This document shows positions 8,597 to 18,435 of a DNA stretch of 64,000 nt, piece after piece; within the stretch, counting starts at the first letter, position 1, and each line of letters starts with the position of its first letter. Under the pieces are notes generated by a model. That model worked only from the letters and a program-made list of their open reading frames with translations, was not told the DNA's origin and ran no database searches. Made by a program: the position numbers and the translations under genes. The stretch is taken from contig NZ_JAURVN010000011.1 of assembly GCF_030655415.1 (NCBI RefSeq), positions 1 to 64,000 of the forward strand, written 5' to 3'. This DNA is from Herminiimonas sp. GTDB taxonomy: Bacteria > Pseudomonadota > Gammaproteobacteria > Burkholderiales > Burkholderiaceae.

Positions 8597-8956
8597 TTAA
8601 GTTTACACCATGTAATTCGGGCTTTCCGCTGGAGAAATTGGCTTTCAACTATCCAGTAGGAAATGATTATCGCGACATTACCATTAGCCGAAGAAAAACG
8701 CTTATATATGCTGCAAGATCGGCTGCAAGGCTGGCCACAAGATCAGCAGCAACCTCAGCTCAAGCATCATGCAAGATCTATGGGGAAATCGACGGGCGCT
8801 GTTTGCCAAACCCGTTCCCAGAACTAGCATCATGACAGCACGGTCATCTTCCATCGCATCGGTTAAAATGAGACCTTCCTGCGCCAACCATGCGTATTCC
8901 TTGCACGCGCGCCAATTTTCGCCGCAACTAGTTTTCACCATACATACAAAATACTC
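8597..8956. other. divergent intergenic region ypjD/ffh
   Basis: A 360-bp gap between divergent genes that should contain both promoters, although no clear -35/-10 pair could be singled out. A possible 54-codon ORF occupies 8663-8827. The remainder (8828-8956) is the ffh leader, with no further structure seen. Confidence 0.5.
8663..8827 (+). CDS. possible small ORF, unknown
   Basis: An ATG at 8663, preceded by AGTAGGA, opens a 54-codon frame ending TAG at 8827. The peptide starts MIIATLPLAEEKRLYMLQDRL and continues with a Gln/Pro-rich stretch and a basic end. The first 25 residues look like an amphipathic helix and the codons are plausible, but nothing is recognised. It could be a remnant of a longer gene or a chance ORF in the ffh leader. 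Confidence 0.25.
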   Translation: MIIATLPLAEEKRLYMLQDRLQGWPQDQQQPQLKHHARSMGKSTGAVCQTRSQN

Positions 8957-10324
8957 ATGCTCGACAATCTCACTCAACGCCTAGCCAAAGCCGTCAAAAC
9001 CATGCGCGGAGAAGCGCGCCTGACGGAAGCGAATACTGCAGAAATGCTGCGCGAAGTTCGCCTCGCTCTTCTCGAGGCCGACGTTGCGCTCCCAGCCGTG
9101 CGCGAGTTCATCAGCCGCGTCAAAGAAAAAGCGATGGGCGAAGATGTCATCGGCTCGCTCTCACCTGGCCAAGCACTGGTCGGTGTCGTCCAGCGGGAAC
9201 TGGCCGCCATCATTGGTGCCGATCTCGGTCCCGAAGCGTCGCAACTCAATTTTGCGACGCAGCCCCCCGCGATCATCTTGATGGCCGGTTTGCAAGGTGC
9301 AGGTAAAACCACCACGGTCGGCAAACTGGCGAAATACCTACGTGAGCAAAAGAAGAAAAAAGTCCTGACCGTTTCTGCCGACGTCTATCGCCCAGCCGCG
9401 ATTGGCCAGTTGAAAACGGTGACCGAACAAGTCGGTGCAGACTTCTTCCCATCCGAGCCTACTGACAAGCCTGTCGATATCGCGCTGGCCGCACTCGATT
9501 ACGCCAAGCGCCATTATCACGACGTCCTGATCATCGATACCGCCGGCCGTCTCGGCATCGATGAAGCGATGATGAAGGAAATCTCAGCGATCCACGCCGC
9601 CGTCAAACCGATAGAAACCCTGTTCGTGGTCGACGCAATGCTCGGCCAAGATGCGATCAATACCGCCAAAGCTTTTAGCGACGCCCTGCCTCTGACCGGT
9701 ATTGTCCTGACCAAACTGGACGGCGATTCACGCGGCGGTGCGGCGCTATCAGTGCGTCACATTACCGGCAAGCCAATCAAGTTTGCTGGCGTTGCGGAAA
9801 AACTGGATGGCCTGGAAGCCTTCGATCCAGTCCGCATGGCAGATCGTATTCTCGGCATGGGCGACATCTTGGCGCTGGTTGAAGAAGCCCGCAAAGGCGT
9901 CGACATCGAAGCAGCCGAAGGTCTGGCCAAGAAGATCAAAGTCGGCGGCAAATTCGACTTGAACGACTTTAAATCGCAGCTCGCGCAGATGAAAAAAATG
10001 GGCGGCATGTCCAATCTGATGGACAAACTGCCAGCGCAATTACAGCAAGCCGCGAGTGGCGCCAATATGGGTATGGCGGATAAACAGGTCGTACGCATGG
10101 AAGGCATCATCAACTCGATGACTCCGCAGGAACGCGCCAAGCCAGAGCTGATCAAGGCCTCACGCAAGCGCCGCATCGCTACCGGCGCTGGCGTTCAGGT
10201 GCAGGAAGTCAACCGCATGCTGGCGCAATTCGACCAAATGCAAACCATGATGAAGAAGCTTAAAGGCGGCAATATGATGAAAATGATGCGAGGCATGAAA
10301 GGCATGATGCCTGGCATGCGCTGA
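8957..10324 (+). CDS. ffh: signal recognition particle protein Ffh (SRP54)
   Basis: GTPase subunit (455 aa) of the signal recognition particle. It binds 4.5S RNA and signal sequences of nascent membrane proteins and docks with FtsY. Domains: N-terminal helical bundle (LTQRLAKAVKTMRGEARLTE), G domain with P-loop GLQGAGKTTT, RPAAIGQL, DTAGR and TKLDGDSRGGAAL, and a Met-rich M domain from about residue 330 (MGGMSNLMDKL, SMTPQERAKPELI, RKRRIATGAGV). The tail is very Met/Lys/Gly-rich (MMKMMRGMKGMMPGMR), as is usual. The length is typical. It is transcribed alone and is followed 20 bp later by a strong terminator. Confidence 0.98.
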   Translation: MLDNLTQRLAKAVKTMRGEARLTEANTAEMLREVRLALLEADVALPAVREFISRVKEKAMGEDVIGSLSPGQALVGVVQRELAAIIGADLGPEASQLNFATQPPAIILMAGLQGAGKTTTVGKLAKYLREQKKKKVLTVSADVYRPAAIGQLKTVTEQVGADFFPSEPTDKPVDIALAALDYAKRHYHDVLIIDTAGRLGIDEAMMKEISAIHAAVKPIETLFVVDAMLGQDAINTAKAFSDALPLTGIVLTKLDGDSRGGAALSVRHITGKPIKFAGVAEKLDGLEAFDPVRMADRILGMGDILALVEEARKGVDIEAAEGLAKKIKVGGKFDLNDFKSQLAQMKKMGGMSNLMDKLPAQLQQAASGANMGMADKQVVRMEGIINSMTPQERAKPELIKASRKRRIATGAGVQVQEVNRMLAQFDQMQTMMKKLKGGNMMKMMRGMKGMMPGMR

Positions 10325-10345
10325 TTTTCAGCGTCATCAAATACC

Positions 10346-10370
10346 AAGCCCGGCTAATGCCGGGCTTTTT
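10346..10370 (+). terminator. rho-independent terminator of ffh
   Basis: AAGCCCGGC at 10346-10354 pairs with GCCGGGCTT at 10359-10367 around the loop TAAT. A T-run to 10370 follows. It begins 21 bp after the ffh stop. Confidence 0.9.
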
Positions 10371-10677
10371 CATGTGCGGCACTTCGATGGTGCAAATCAT
10401 TTACGGTCAGATCAAAAACAAGAAATCTGCATCCATTTTCTGGACCCCGATTTATAAAAAATCGCACCCATTGGCAAATCAAATACGATCCAAATTTGAA
10501 GCGATCGAACACATTCACGCATTTACCGTTTTCCCTCTGTGAGGCCTGCGTGGCGCGCAACCTACAAATACCCAGTGAAACAGTCAAAAAACACTTGCAC
10601 AGCAAGAAAAACCACACCACTATTAGCGGTGCGTGAAGTGGCGCAATTTCCCAACACAATGTGAAGGAGGTTTGAAG
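10371..10677. other. leader region of the SWIB gene
   Basis: About 307 bp between the ffh terminator and the next start. It should hold the promoter of the SWIB gene, but no convincing hexamer pair was found. A weak 50-codon frame from 10387 has no ribosome binding site and no recognisable sequence. AAGGAGG at 10663-10669 is the ribosome binding site of the downstream gene. Confidence 0.5.
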
Positions 10678-11130
10678 ATGGCAACAGCCAAAAAACCAGC
10701 AGCCAAAAAACCGGCCGCTAAGAAACCAGTAGCAAAAAAAGTCGTAGCGAAAAAAGCAGCGCCAGCTAAAAAAGCAGCGCCAGCCAAAAAAGTAGCCGCT
10801 AAAAAACCAGCAGCGAAAAAAGTCGCAGTAAAAAAACCAGCAGCAAAAAAGGTAGCCGCTAAAAAACCAGCGACTGCACGCAAGCCTAACGCTGCGTTCA
10901 TGAAACCAGTAACACCGTCCGCAGTTCTGGCGGCTGTTATCGGTGCAGCACCAGCACCTCGCACTGAAGTAACTAAAAAAGTGTGGGAATACATCAAGAA
11001 GTTCAAACTGCAAAATCCAGAAAACAAACGCATGATCGATGCCGATGAAAAACTGAAAGCAGTCTTTGGTGGCAAGAAACAAGTATCGATGTTCGAGATG
11101 ACAAAACTCATCTCCGGTCACTTGAAATAA
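10678..11130 (+). CDS. SWIB-domain protein with histone H1-like Lys/Ala tail
   Basis: A 150-residue basic protein. Residues about 2-68 are an almost pure AKKPAAKK/AKKVAAKK repeat like the tail of bacterial histone H1-like proteins. Residues about 72-148 form a SWIB/MDM2-type domain (MKPVTPSAVLAAVIG, KKVWEYIKKFKLQNPENKRMIDADEKLKAVFGGKKQVSMFEMTKLISGHL). Similar H1-SWIB fusions are known in betaproteobacteria and chlamydiae. A role as an abundant DNA-binding or nucleoid protein is inferred from charge. The ATG at 10678 has a perfect AAGGAGG, so the frame opening at 10633 is not the start. The tail is encoded by short repeats with A-rich runs, a likely site of length variation. It is monocistronic with its own terminator. 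Confidence 0.9.
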   Translation: MATAKKPAAKKPAAKKPVAKKVVAKKAAPAKKAAPAKKVAAKKPAAKKVAVKKPAAKKVAAKKPATARKPNAAFMKPVTPSAVLAAVIGAAPAPRTEVTKKVWEYIKKFKLQNPENKRMIDADEKLKAVFGGKKQVSMFEMTKLISGHLK

Positions 11131-11144
11131 TTTTTTCAGGTACC

Positions 11145-11181
11145 AAACAAAAACGCCCGCATCGCGCGGGCGTTTTTGTTT
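11145..11181 (+). terminator. bidirectional terminator between the SWIB gene and the lytic transglycosylase gene
   Basis: A 16-bp perfect stem, AAACAAAAACGCCCGC at 11145-11160, pairs with its complement at 11166-11181 around a 5-base loop. The flanking A and T runs let it serve both convergent genes. Confidence 0.92.
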
Positions 11182-11277
11182 CTGCTGCAAATAGTCGTTG
11201 GTTATTTTTGCTTTACCCTGACGCTTTAAAATTTCAAATTCTGTGTCGCTATTTCATCCTGATCAGCACTGATCGTC

Positions 11278-11988
11278 TCAAGGATGATGTTCCCAATTTC
11301 TCCAAGATGCCAATACCGAGTTTGGATATTCAGCACGACCACGGCTGCCGTTATAGCGCCCTAGCGCAAGAAACAAATCGCCTTTTTCCATATCGAGATA
11401 CATGCGCAAGATAGAGCAACCAAAACGCAAATTGGTTTGCATATGAAACAGCTTGCTGCGATCACCATCGCCAATCACACGCGTCCAGAATGGCATGACT
11501 TGCATATAACCGTGCGCACCTACTGGCGACACCGCATATTTTCGGAACGCAGATTCCACTTGTATCAAGCCCAGCACCAAGGCTGGATCAAGACCGGCAC
11601 GACGCGCTTCGTACCAAACCGTACGCAGGAATTCAATCCGCACCTGACGATCAGAAATACGCTTGGCAAGTCGATCCGACATATCACCCAACCACTGCAG
11701 ATAAGCCAGCCGCTCCTTGATATCGATAAATTGCGGGATCGGTGGTCGCGGATCGGAAATCGCACGCGATAAAGCCATGCGGACTGAGTCCGCCATGGCT
11801 TCTTCTTTTTGATTACCAGCTAATACTGTTGACGCATTTATCAGTAACAGTAAAAGAACCGCACCGATAAATGTGCGCCGCAACGACGATGTGGCGAATG
11901 CGGCAAACGAACATTCTTGATGATCGCTGCCGGTGATTTGAAACCGCATGGTCTTATGCGCCATCACTCGCTGCGTCAAAAAAATCAC
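11278..11988 (-). CDS. lytic transglycosylase, Slt/MltE-like catalytic domain
   Basis: Envelope enzyme that cleaves the MurNAc-GlcNAc bond to give anhydromuropeptides. The ORF is 236 aa. An N-terminal hydrophobic stretch ([19 protein letters not shown]) is a signal peptide. The SLT domain occupies the C-terminal half, with the catalytic Glu in [28 protein letters not shown] and a later [18 protein letters not shown]. The start is uncertain: the GTG at 11988 overlaps the proS stop as GTGA, while an ATG at 11964 gives a shorter and more usual N-terminus before the signal peptide. It follows proS in the same direction and is probably co-transcribed. Confidence 0.88.
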   Translation of the reverse strand: MIFLTQRVMAHKTMRFQITGSDHQECSFAAFATSSLRRTFIGAVLLLLLINASTVLAGNQKEEAMADSVRMALSRAISDPRPPIPQFIDIKERLAYLQWLGDMSDRLAKRISDRQVRIEFLRTVWYEARRAGLDPALVLGLIQVESAFRKYAVSPVGAHGYMQVMPFWTRVIGDGDRSKLFHMQTNLRFGCSILRMYLDMEKGDLFLALGRYNGSRGRAEYPNSVLASWRNWEHHP

Positions 11989-13718
11989 GCAACTAATTTG
12001 GCTTTAATGAAGGCGAGCATCTCATCCAGCGCAACTGCAGTTGCTTCGGTATCACGGCGGCCTTGATATTCGAGTTTGCCCTCTTTCAAACCACGGTCAC
12101 CGATCACGATACGATGCGGTGCACCGATCAATTCCCAATCTGCAAACATCGCGCCTGGACGTTCACCACGATCATCGAGAATCACGTCAACACCGGCTGC
12201 CTGGAGAGCTTCATACAATTTTTCTGTCTCAGTCTTGACGCCTTCGCTACGGTCGTAACCCATAGGGCACAGCACCACTTCAAACGGCGCCAACGCAGCT
12301 GGCCAGATGATGCCCTTGTCATCGAAGTTCTGTTCGATGGCAGCGCCCAGGATGCGCGTTACACCAATGCCGTAACAACCCATTTGAATGAATTGCGGTT
12401 TACCGTTTTCATCAAGGTAAGTCGCCTTCATCTTTTCGGAATAAGCCGTACCTAACTGGAACACGTGACCGACTTCAATCCCGCGTTGAATCGCCAACAC
12501 CCCTTTGCCATCCGGCGATGCATCGCCTTCGACGACGTTGCGTATATCGAGCACGGTTGCTTCTGGCAAATCGCGGCCCCAGTTAACACCAGTGAAATGG
12601 AAGTCGACTTCATTGGCGCCGCAGACGAAATCGCTCATCGCTGCGACTGTGCGATCCACTACTAACTTGACTGGCTTCTTGGTATTGATAGGACCCAGAT
12701 AACCTGGTGGCGTGCCAAACCATTCAACGATTTCAGCTTCGTTGGCAAAACGATAGTCAGTCAGACCTGGAATTTTTCCGGCTTTAACTTCGTTCAACTC
12801 ATGATCGCCGCGTAACAGCAATAACCAGACTTCTTTATTAACGACGCCCTTCTCTTCTTTTTCTACCGTCAACACGATTGACTTGACGGTTTGTGCCAGC
12901 GACAAATTCAACAATGCAGCAACGTCTTCGCATTTGGCTTTGCCTGGTGTTGATGTCTTGGTCAAAGCTTGTGTCGCTGCGCCGCGTGGAGCTGCTGGCG
13001 CTATCGCTTCTGCCGCTTCCATATTGGCTGCATAGTCAGACGTTGGGCAGTAGACAATTGCGTCTTCGCCCGTGTCGGCGATCACGTGGAATTCGTGCGA
13101 ACCTGAGCCGCCAATCGCGCCGTTATCTGCTGCCACTGCACGGAATTGCAAACCGAAGCGGTTGAAAATCTTTGTATAGGCATCGAACATGATTTGATAC
13201 GAACGCTTTAAACCTTCGACGTCGCGATCGAAAGAGTAAGCATCTTTCATCGTGAATTCGCGTCCGCGCATCAAACCAAAACGTGGGCGACGCTCATCGC
13301 GGAATTTGGTTTGAATATGATAAAAATTGAGCGGCAGCTGACGATAGGATTTGATCTCAGTACGAATCACATCAGTAACGACTTCTTCCGACGTCGGTTG
13401 AATCGCATAGTCACGGCCGTGACGATCTTTGACGCGCATCAGTTCAGCGCCCATCTTGTCCCAGCGCCCGGTCTCTTGCCACAGCTCTGCCGGCTGCACC
13501 AAAGGCATCAACAATTCGATGCCATCGGCACGGTTCATTTCTTCCCGCACGATCGCCTCTACCTTGCGAATCACGCGCAAACCGATAGGCATGTAAGTGT
13601 AGATGCCGGAACCGAGGCGCTTGATCATGCCGGCGCGCATCATCAATTTGTGGCTAACGATTTCTGCGTCGGAAGGGGCTTCTTTGAGAGTGGAAATGAA
13701 AAAACGGGATGCACGCAT
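11985..13718 (-). CDS. proS: prolyl-tRNA synthetase
   Basis: Class II aminoacyl-tRNA synthetase (577 aa, usual bacterial length) that charges tRNA-Pro. Motif 1 is near [26 protein letters not shown]. Motif 2 lies at [29 protein letters not shown]. Motif 3 is at [19 protein letters not shown]. Between motifs 2 and 3 lies the YbaK-like editing insertion (about residues 225-410), as in E. coli ProS. The C-terminal anticodon-binding domain includes [13 protein letters not shown] and [26 protein letters not shown]. It diverges from rppH across about 196 bp and overlaps the downstream lytic transglycosylase gene by four bases. Confidence 0.98.
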   Translation of the reverse strand: MRASRFFISTLKEAPSDAEIVSHKLMMRAGMIKRLGSGIYTYMPIGLRVIRKVEAIVREEMNRADGIELLMPLVQPAELWQETGRWDKMGAELMRVKDRHGRDYAIQPTSEEVVTDVIRTEIKSYRQLPLNFYHIQTKFRDERRPRFGLMRGREFTMKDAYSFDRDVEGLKRSYQIMFDAYTKIFNRFGLQFRAVAADNGAIGGSGSHEFHVIADTGEDAIVYCPTSDYAANMEAAEAIAPAAPRGAATQALTKTSTPGKAKCEDVAALLNLSLAQTVKSIVLTVEKEEKGVVNKEVWLLLLRGDHELNEVKAGKIPGLTDYRFANEAEIVEWFGTPPGYLGPINTKKPVKLVVDRTVAAMSDFVCGANEVDFHFTGVNWGRDLPEATVLDIRNVVEGDASPDGKGVLAIQRGIEVGHVFQLGTAYSEKMKATYLDENGKPQFIQMGCYGIGVTRILGAAIEQNFDDKGIIWPAALAPFEVVLCPMGYDRSEGVKTETEKLYEALQAAGVDVILDDRGERPGAMFADWELIGAPHRIVIGDRGLKEGKLEYQGRRDTEATAVALDEMLAFIKAKLVA

Positions 13719-13914
13719 GACGATGAATTCTTTTTAAAAAGAGAGAAGGTTATAATCAACTCAATTTTAAAGGATTAGCTGGCTGATGCACCCACTCTTC
13801 GCACAATTGATTACTACCTCCGTTGTTCGCACGCCATCGTGCGTGCGACGGTATAAGGTCGTATAGCCGATTTCGATAGAGGGTAAGTTAGCCGCAGAAA
13901 GTTTGAGGTGCAAT

Positions 13915-14499
13915 ATGCTTGATCGTGAAGGCTTTCGCCCAAACGTCGGCATTATTTTGATCAACGCCCAAAATGAAGTGTGGTGGGGCAAACGGGTGCG
14001 CGAGCACTCGTGGCAATTTCCACAGGGCGGGATTAAATTCGGCGAAACACCCGAACAGGCAATGTTCCGCGAGCTGGAAGAAGAAGTAGGCTTGCGGGCG
14101 GAGCACGTCAAAATCATCGGGCGTACGCGCGACTGGTTGCGCTACGAGGTGCCGGATCATTTCATCAAGCGGGAAATTCGCGGTCATTACAGAGGCCAGA
14201 AACAAATCTGGTTTTTGCTGCGTATGGTTGGGCGGGATTGCGATGTCAATTTACGCATGACCGAACATCCTGAGTTCGACGCGTGGCGCTGGCATGACTA
14301 TTGGGTTCCGCTCGATGTAGTGATCGAATTCAAACGCGATGTTTATCAACGAGCGTTGCAAGAGTTGTCACGCTTTTTGTCGCGTCCGGCACATCCTCCT
14401 GGCCCTACTCATAATACGGCTCGCTACCTGCGGCAAACGCATACACCGCGCAAACCCGACGAGCCATCTACTGAAAAGACCAAGTCTGAAAATGAATAA
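13915..14499 (+). CDS. rppH: RNA pyrophosphohydrolase, Nudix
   Basis: Nudix hydrolase (194 aa) that removes pyrophosphate from the 5' end of mRNAs, starting RNase E-dependent decay in the cytosol. The N-terminus [17 protein letters not shown] and [17 protein letters not shown] are typical of RppH. The Nudix box [23 protein letters not shown] provides the metal-binding glutamates. A Pro/Arg/Thr-rich tail beyond residue ~160 is a variable extension seen in betaproteobacteria. The ATG at 13915 with GAGGTG upstream is preferred over an in-frame ATG at 13903, because it gives the family N-terminus. The next gene overlaps its end by eight bases. Confidence 0.95.
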   Translation: MLDREGFRPNVGIILINAQNEVWWGKRVREHSWQFPQGGIKFGETPEQAMFRELEEEVGLRAEHVKIIGRTRDWLRYEVPDHFIKREIRGHYRGQKQIWFLLRMVGRDCDVNLRMTEHPEFDAWRWHDYWVPLDVVIEFKRDVYQRALQELSRFLSRPAHPPGPTHNTARYLRQTHTPRKPDEPSTEKTKSENE

Positions 14500-15055
14500 A
14501 TTTTCTCTGCTATCACGCAAACTAATGCCTGCATTGCTCGGGCTAAGTCTATTAGCTACGGCGCAAATTTCGATTGCCCAACAGCTGGAATGGAATAAAA
14601 CTCCCGACGAGGAAGAAGCCAAACCTTGGGAAGAAATCCAGGCCGAGTTGCCGCCAGCGCCCAAGGATGAAAATCTGCTGCCGTTCTACGTTGGACCAAC
14701 GGCGACTCAGAAATTTGCTGTGGATGCTAAATCGCTTTCCATCGGCAAAGATGGCGTAGTGCGCTATACATTGGTCGCTGTCAGCCCGGGCGGCGCAAAA
14801 AATATCAGCTATGAAGGTATTCGTTGCGCATCATATGAAAAGAAAGTCTACGCACTTGGACGAGATGACGGCACTTGGGCGCCATCGCGCCGTAATCAGT
14901 GGGATCCCATCGTGCGCGGCAATGCAAACCGCCAGCATGCGGCGCTGTCAGCAGATTACTTCTGCAGTAATTTGACAGTAGTCGGAAACGAAAAAGACAT
15001 GCTTTACAGACTCAAGTCCGGCAAAACACTGATAGACGGTTTGTTACGCGAATGA
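14492..15055 (+). CDS. CNP1-like exported protein
   Basis: A 187-residue protein with a signal peptide ([26 protein letters not shown]). The mature domain contains [50 protein letters not shown] and two later cysteines. This pattern matches the CNP1-like family (named after cryptic neisserial protein 1), which is widespread in betaproteobacteria and has no established function. The ATG at 14492 overlaps the end of rppH; upstream in-frame starts would lie deep inside rppH and lack the signal peptide at the N-terminus. Translational coupling with rppH is likely. Confidence 0.85.
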   Translation: MNKFSLLSRKLMPALLGLSLLATAQISIAQQLEWNKTPDEEEAKPWEEIQAELPPAPKDENLLPFYVGPTATQKFAVDAKSLSIGKDGVVRYTLVAVSPGGAKNISYEGIRCASYEKKVYALGRDDGTWAPSRRNQWDPIVRGNANRQHAALSADYFCSNLTVVGNEKDMLYRLKSGKTLIDGLLRE

Positions 15056-15058
15056 ATA

Positions 15059-15115
15059 TTGGCGCGATCTGCTGAAGAAGCACTGATCACGGTTTTTGAT
15101 CGTAGATCGCGCCAA
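15059..15115. terminator. convergent hairpin between the CNP1-like gene and proB
   Basis: TTGGCGCGATCT at 15059-15070 pairs perfectly with AGATCGCGCCAA at 15104-15115. The 33-nt loop contains a small inner GATCA/TGATC hairpin. TATTTTTA follows on the plus strand. It fills the 66 bp between the two stop codons, so it probably terminates both genes. Confidence 0.75.
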
Positions 15116-15121
15116 GTATTT

Positions 15122-16240
15122 TTAGACAAGCACCAGATTATCGCGGTGTATCAATTCCTGCTCTTCGGCAAACCCAAGAATAGACAGAATCTCCGTAGAA
15201 GATTTTCGCATGATGCGACGCGTCTCTGAACTTGTATAGTTCGTCATGCCGCGCGCAATCGCACGGCCATCGGTATCAACGCAAGTAATCACGTCCCCAC
15301 GCCCAAACTCACCTTTGACATCGGTCACACCGATAGGCAAAAGTGATTTACCTTCCGCAGTTAATTTTTGGACAGCACCAGCGTCCAGCACAACCTTGCC
15401 GGCTGTTTGCAAATGATCGGCCATCCATTGCTTTCTGGCAGTCAGTTGTGCGGTTTGTGCCGTCAGTTGTGTACCTATCGCTTCGCCAGCAGCAAGCCGA
15501 CTCAAGACGCGATCTTCTCGCCCCCAGGCAATCACGGTATGCGCTCCTGATAGAGCAGCGCGTTTAGCAGCAAGAATTTTAGTCAACATGCCGCCGCGAC
15601 CCAGACTACTACCTGCCCCGCCCGCCATTGCTTCCAGTGTTAAATCGCCAGCCTTGGCTTCATGCACAAATTCTGCATTGGGATCTTTACGTGGATCAGC
15701 AGTAAACAAACCACGCTGATCAGTCAGAATAATCAAGGCATCGCCTTCGATCAAGTTGGCTACGAGCGCACCTAAAGTATCGTTATCACCAAACTTGATT
15801 TCATCGGTAACGACGGTATCGTTCTCGTTGATGATAGGCACGACGCCGAGACGCAATAAGGTGAACAGCGTCGAACGTGCATTCAGATAACGCTCGCGAT
15901 CAGCAAGATCTGCGTGCGTCAACAACACTTGCGCGGTGCGCACATCGTGTTGGCGGAAACTGGTTTCGTAAATTTGTGCAAGGCCCATTTGGCCTACTGC
16001 GGCGCATGCCTGCAATTCATGGATGCCAGTCGGACGTTTGTCGAAACCAAGACGTTGCATGCCTTCGGCAATCGCACCCGAACTGACGAGCACCACTTCT
16101 TTACCGAGACTGCGGAGATGGACAATTTGCTCTGCCCATTTTTGAATAGCAGTTGCGTCCAAGCCCTTGCCATCGTTAGTGACTAGAGAAGAACCAACCT
16201 TGATGATGACGCGCTTGGCTTGTTGAATGACAGAGTTCAT
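15122..16240 (-). CDS. proB: glutamate 5-kinase
   Basis: First enzyme of proline biosynthesis: ATP-dependent phosphorylation of glutamate to glutamyl 5-phosphate (372 aa). The N-terminal amino-acid-kinase domain shows [29 protein letters not shown] and [26 protein letters not shown], plus [18 protein letters not shown] [14 protein letters not shown]. The C-terminal PUA domain (about 280-372) includes [22 protein letters not shown]. The ATG at 16240 ([11 protein letters not shown]) gives the family length; the frame stays open to 16291, but that lead is not conserved in type. It follows obgE in the same direction, separated by a hairpin. Confidence 0.97.
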   Translation of the reverse strand: MNSVIQQAKRVIIKVGSSLVTNDGKGLDATAIQKWAEQIVHLRSLGKEVVLVSSGAIAEGMQRLGFDKRPTGIHELQACAAVGQMGLAQIYETSFRQHDVRTAQVLLTHADLADRERYLNARSTLFTLLRLGVVPIINENDTVVTDEIKFGDNDTLGALVANLIEGDALIILTDQRGLFTADPRKDPNAEFVHEAKAGDLTLEAMAGGAGSSLGRGGMLTKILAAKRAALSGAHTVIAWGREDRVLSRLAAGEAIGTQLTAQTAQLTARKQWMADHLQTAGKVVLDAGAVQKLTAEGKSLLPIGVTDVKGEFGRGDVITCVDTDGRAIARGMTNYTSSETRRIMRKSSTEILSILGFAEEQELIHRDNLVLV

Positions 16241-16334
16241 GCTTTGTAATCCGGCGCTGTTTTTATCGTTGCTTGAACAGTCGCTCAGCATTGCCTGAGC
16301 GCTGCATATCTTCGCAATTTTATTATTTAATGCG

Positions 16335-16358
16335 GGATTGCCACTAGCGTGGCAATCC
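16335..16358 (-). terminator. hairpin downstream of obgE
   Basis: GGATTGCCAC at 16335-16344 pairs perfectly with GTGGCAATCC at 16349-16358 around TAGC. An AT-rich tract follows on the minus strand. Probably a terminator or attenuator between obgE and proB. Confidence 0.7.
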
Positions 16359-16372
16359 GTTTAATGCCTACT

Positions 16373-17482
16373 TCAATCGATGATTTTAAACCGCGGGTCA
16401 TCCGGATCAATCGAATCAATGCCGCGCGCTTCTTCCACCATTTGTGGTGTTTCTTCTGTACGCTGCTCTGCCAGACGTTGCACCGAAATATAGTCGTAGA
16501 TCTCGGTTACCAGCTCACTACAACCATCACGTGTTAGTGCCGAAATTTCAAAGACTGGACCTTTCCAGCCAAAGCGTTTGACGAAATCTTTCACGCGTTT
16601 TACGCGCTCTTCATCAGGAACCATGTCGAGCTTATTCAAAACCAACCAGCGTGGTTTATCGAACAAGGATTCGTCGTACTTTTTCAATTCTTTGACGATC
16701 GCCTTGGCTTCTTTGACCGGATCGACATTATCGAAGGGCGCCAGATCGACGATATGCAACAGCAAACGTGTACGTTGCAAATGACGCAGAAATTGAATAC
16801 CTAAACCGGCGCCATCCGATGCACCTTCGATCAGGCCAGGAATATCGGCGATCACGAAACTCTTTTCGTGACTAACGCGTACCACGCCCAAATTTGGATG
16901 CAGAGTCGTAAATGGATAATCAGCAATCTTCGGCCGTGCATTTGAGACAGCAGAAATGAAGGTAGATTTACCTGCATTCGGCATACCGAGCAAACCGATA
17001 TCGGCGAGCACTTTCAGCTCAAGCCGCAGTTCACGTCGTTCGCCTTCTTTGCCCTCAGACTTCTGACGTGGAGCGCGATTGGTCGATGATTTGAAATGGA
17101 TATTGCCCCAGCCGCCTTCGCCGCCTTTGGCAATCAAGACTTCCTGGCCATGCTCGGTCAGATCGGCAATCAATTCACCGTCATTGTTGTCGATGATCAG
17201 CGTGCCAACCGGCATGCGCAGTTTGATATCGTCCGCGCCTTTACCGTAGCAATCCGCACCGCGACCGTTTTCACCATCGCGCGCCTTGTGCATTTTTGAA
17301 TAGCGGAAATCAACCAGCGTATTGATGTTGCGATCTGCAACCGCAAATATGCTGCCACCCTTGCCGCCATCACCGCCATCCGGGCCGCCGAACGGCCTGA
17401 ATTTTTCACGACAAAAGGAGGCGACGCCGTTGCCGCCATCGCCGGCAATGACTTCGATTTTTGCTTCGTCGATAAACTTCAT
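16373..17482 (-). CDS. obgE: GTPase ObgE/CgtA
   Basis: Essential ribosome-associated GTPase (369 aa), linked to 50S assembly and the stringent response. Domains: the glycine-rich Obg fold at 1-158 ([49 protein letters not shown]), and a G domain with P-loop GMPNAGKST, switch region [11 protein letters not shown]3 [10 protein letters not shown] and NKLD. A short acidic C-terminal tail follows ([14 protein letters not shown]). The rplU-rpmA-obgE order is widely conserved and links it to ribosome assembly. It lies 92 bp after rpmA, past a terminator, so part of its expression may need read-through or its own promoter. Confidence 0.98.
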   Translation of the reverse strand: MKFIDEAKIEVIAGDGGNGVASFCREKFRPFGGPDGGDGGKGGSIFAVADRNINTLVDFRYSKMHKARDGENGRGADCYGKGADDIKLRMPVGTLIIDNNDGELIADLTEHGQEVLIAKGGEGGWGNIHFKSSTNRAPRQKSEGKEGERRELRLELKVLADIGLLGMPNAGKSTFISAVSNARPKIADYPFTTLHPNLGVVRVSHEKSFVIADIPGLIEGASDGAGLGIQFLRHLQRTRLLLHIVDLAPFDNVDPVKEAKAIVKELKKYDESLFDKPRWLVLNKLDMVPDEERVKRVKDFVKRFGWKGPVFEISALTRDGCSELVTEIYDYISVQRLAEQRTEETPQMVEEARGIDSIDPDDPRFKIID

Positions 17483-17504
17483 AATATTGTGCCGCCATAA
17501 AACT

Positions 17505-17533
17505 AAAAAGGCTCTACCTGGGGCAGAGCCTTT
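17505..17533 (-). terminator. terminator after rpmA
   Basis: AAAGGCTCT at 17507-17515 pairs with AGAGCCTTT at 17525-17533. On the minus strand the stem runs into TTTTTAG. It sits between rpmA and obgE and is probably partial, since the three genes usually form one operon. Confidence 0.75.
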
Positions 17534-17574
17534 CGATTGAAGGCTTTCGCCTTACTTCGCTTACTTAAGAAAAC

Positions 17575-17832
17575 TTAAGCAGGTAATACTGTAACGTAGT
17601 GACGTTGCAATGCGCCTTTGGTAACAAAAGCTACTTTGCCATCGGTCAATGCGAACAAAGTGTGATCCTTGCCCATGCCGACGTTTTCGCCTGGATGCAT
17701 CTTGGTACCGCGCTGACGAACGATAATGCCGCCTGCATTGATAGCTTGACCACCGTAGACTTTAACGCCAAGTCGCTTTGACTCTGAGTCACGACCATTT
17801 CGCGTAGTGCCGCCGCCTTTTTTATGTGCCAT
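17575..17832 (-). CDS. rpmA: 50S ribosomal protein L27
   Basis: Ribosomal protein of the large subunit (85 aa, standard length) whose N-terminal tail reaches toward the peptidyl transferase centre. The sequence [29 protein letters not shown] and [26 protein letters not shown] is unmistakable. There is no Firmicutes-type cleavable N-terminal extension. It lies 38 bp downstream of rplU. AAGGAGT precedes the ATG. Confidence 0.98.
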   Translation of the reverse strand: MAHKKGGGTTRNGRDSESKRLGVKVYGGQAINAGGIIVRQRGTKMHPGENVGMGKDHTLFALTDGKVAFVTKGALQRHYVTVLPA

Positions 17833-17870
17833 TTCTGACTCCTTGTATCTGTTTAGTCCGAGTCAGCGGC

Positions 17871-18182
17871 TTAGCCGTTGATCGAAACGATCTGCAATTC
17901 GGTGTAATTTTGACGATGGCCTTGGTGCTTCTGGTAATGCTTACGGCGACGCATCTTGAAAATCGTTACCTTTTCGTGACGACCATGGGAGACAACCGTA
18001 GCAAGGACCGTAGCACCTTCAACCAGTGGAGCACCAAACTTAATGGTTTCTCCTGCGCCCAATGCGAGCACCTGATCAAGGGTGATTTCGGATCCAATGT
18101 CTGCCGGTATCTGTTCTACTTTAAATTTTTCACCAGCGACAACTTTATATTGTTTGCCACCGGTTTTTATGACCGCGTACAT
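17871..18182 (-). CDS. rplU: 50S ribosomal protein L21
   Basis: Large-subunit ribosomal protein that binds 23S rRNA (103 aa, standard length). It starts [25 protein letters not shown] and ends with [23 protein letters not shown], the conserved RNA-binding tail. The ATG at 18182 is the family start; the frame is open upstream to 18272, but that stretch overlaps the leader and promoter. First gene of rplU-rpmA-obgE. A strong promoter lies at 18264-18292, giving a leader of about 75 nt. Confidence 0.98.
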   Translation of the reverse strand: MYAVIKTGGKQYKVVAGEKFKVEQIPADIGSEITLDQVLALGAGETIKFGAPLVEGATVLATVVSHGRHEKVTIFKMRRRKHYQKHQGHRQNYTELQIVSING

Positions 18183-18263
18183 GTGAAACCTCATCAATTG
18201 ATTAAAGGACTTTTCTCTCTTCGAATCGCCGGAATTACTCAGACGGAATCGGGAAAACTTCCA

Positions 18264-18292
18264 ATTATACATGGACTTACCCTATCGGTCAA
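18264..18292 (-). promoter_or_regulatory. sigma-70 promoter of rplU
   Basis: On the minus strand TTGACC (18287-18292) and a perfect TATAAT (18264-18269) are separated by 17 bp. Transcription would start near 18257. Confidence 0.85.
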
Positions 18293-18394
18293 AGCCCTTA
18301 ATCAGATCCGTTTTAAGGTATCAAGAAACATGTCTTTTAAGAAATAACCCGTTCCCTAGCCGCAACATGCACGCGTTCACCGCATTTGTCGTCG

Positions 18395-18400
18395 TATAAT
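18395..18400 (+). promoter_or_regulatory. possible -10 element of ispB
   Basis: A perfect TATAAT lies 36 bp before the ispB TTG start. No good -35 hexamer is found at 16-18 bp, so the promoter is tentative. Confidence 0.4.
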
Positions 18401-18435
18401 TCTCACTCGTCCATGCTCATTCATCAGGCTTACAC

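Noticed and set aside
10354..11190. 278-codon minus-strand frame rich in Phe/Cys/Trp
   Set aside because: It is the complement of the Lys/Ala repeat gene and the terminator; the plus-strand SWIB frame is clearly real.
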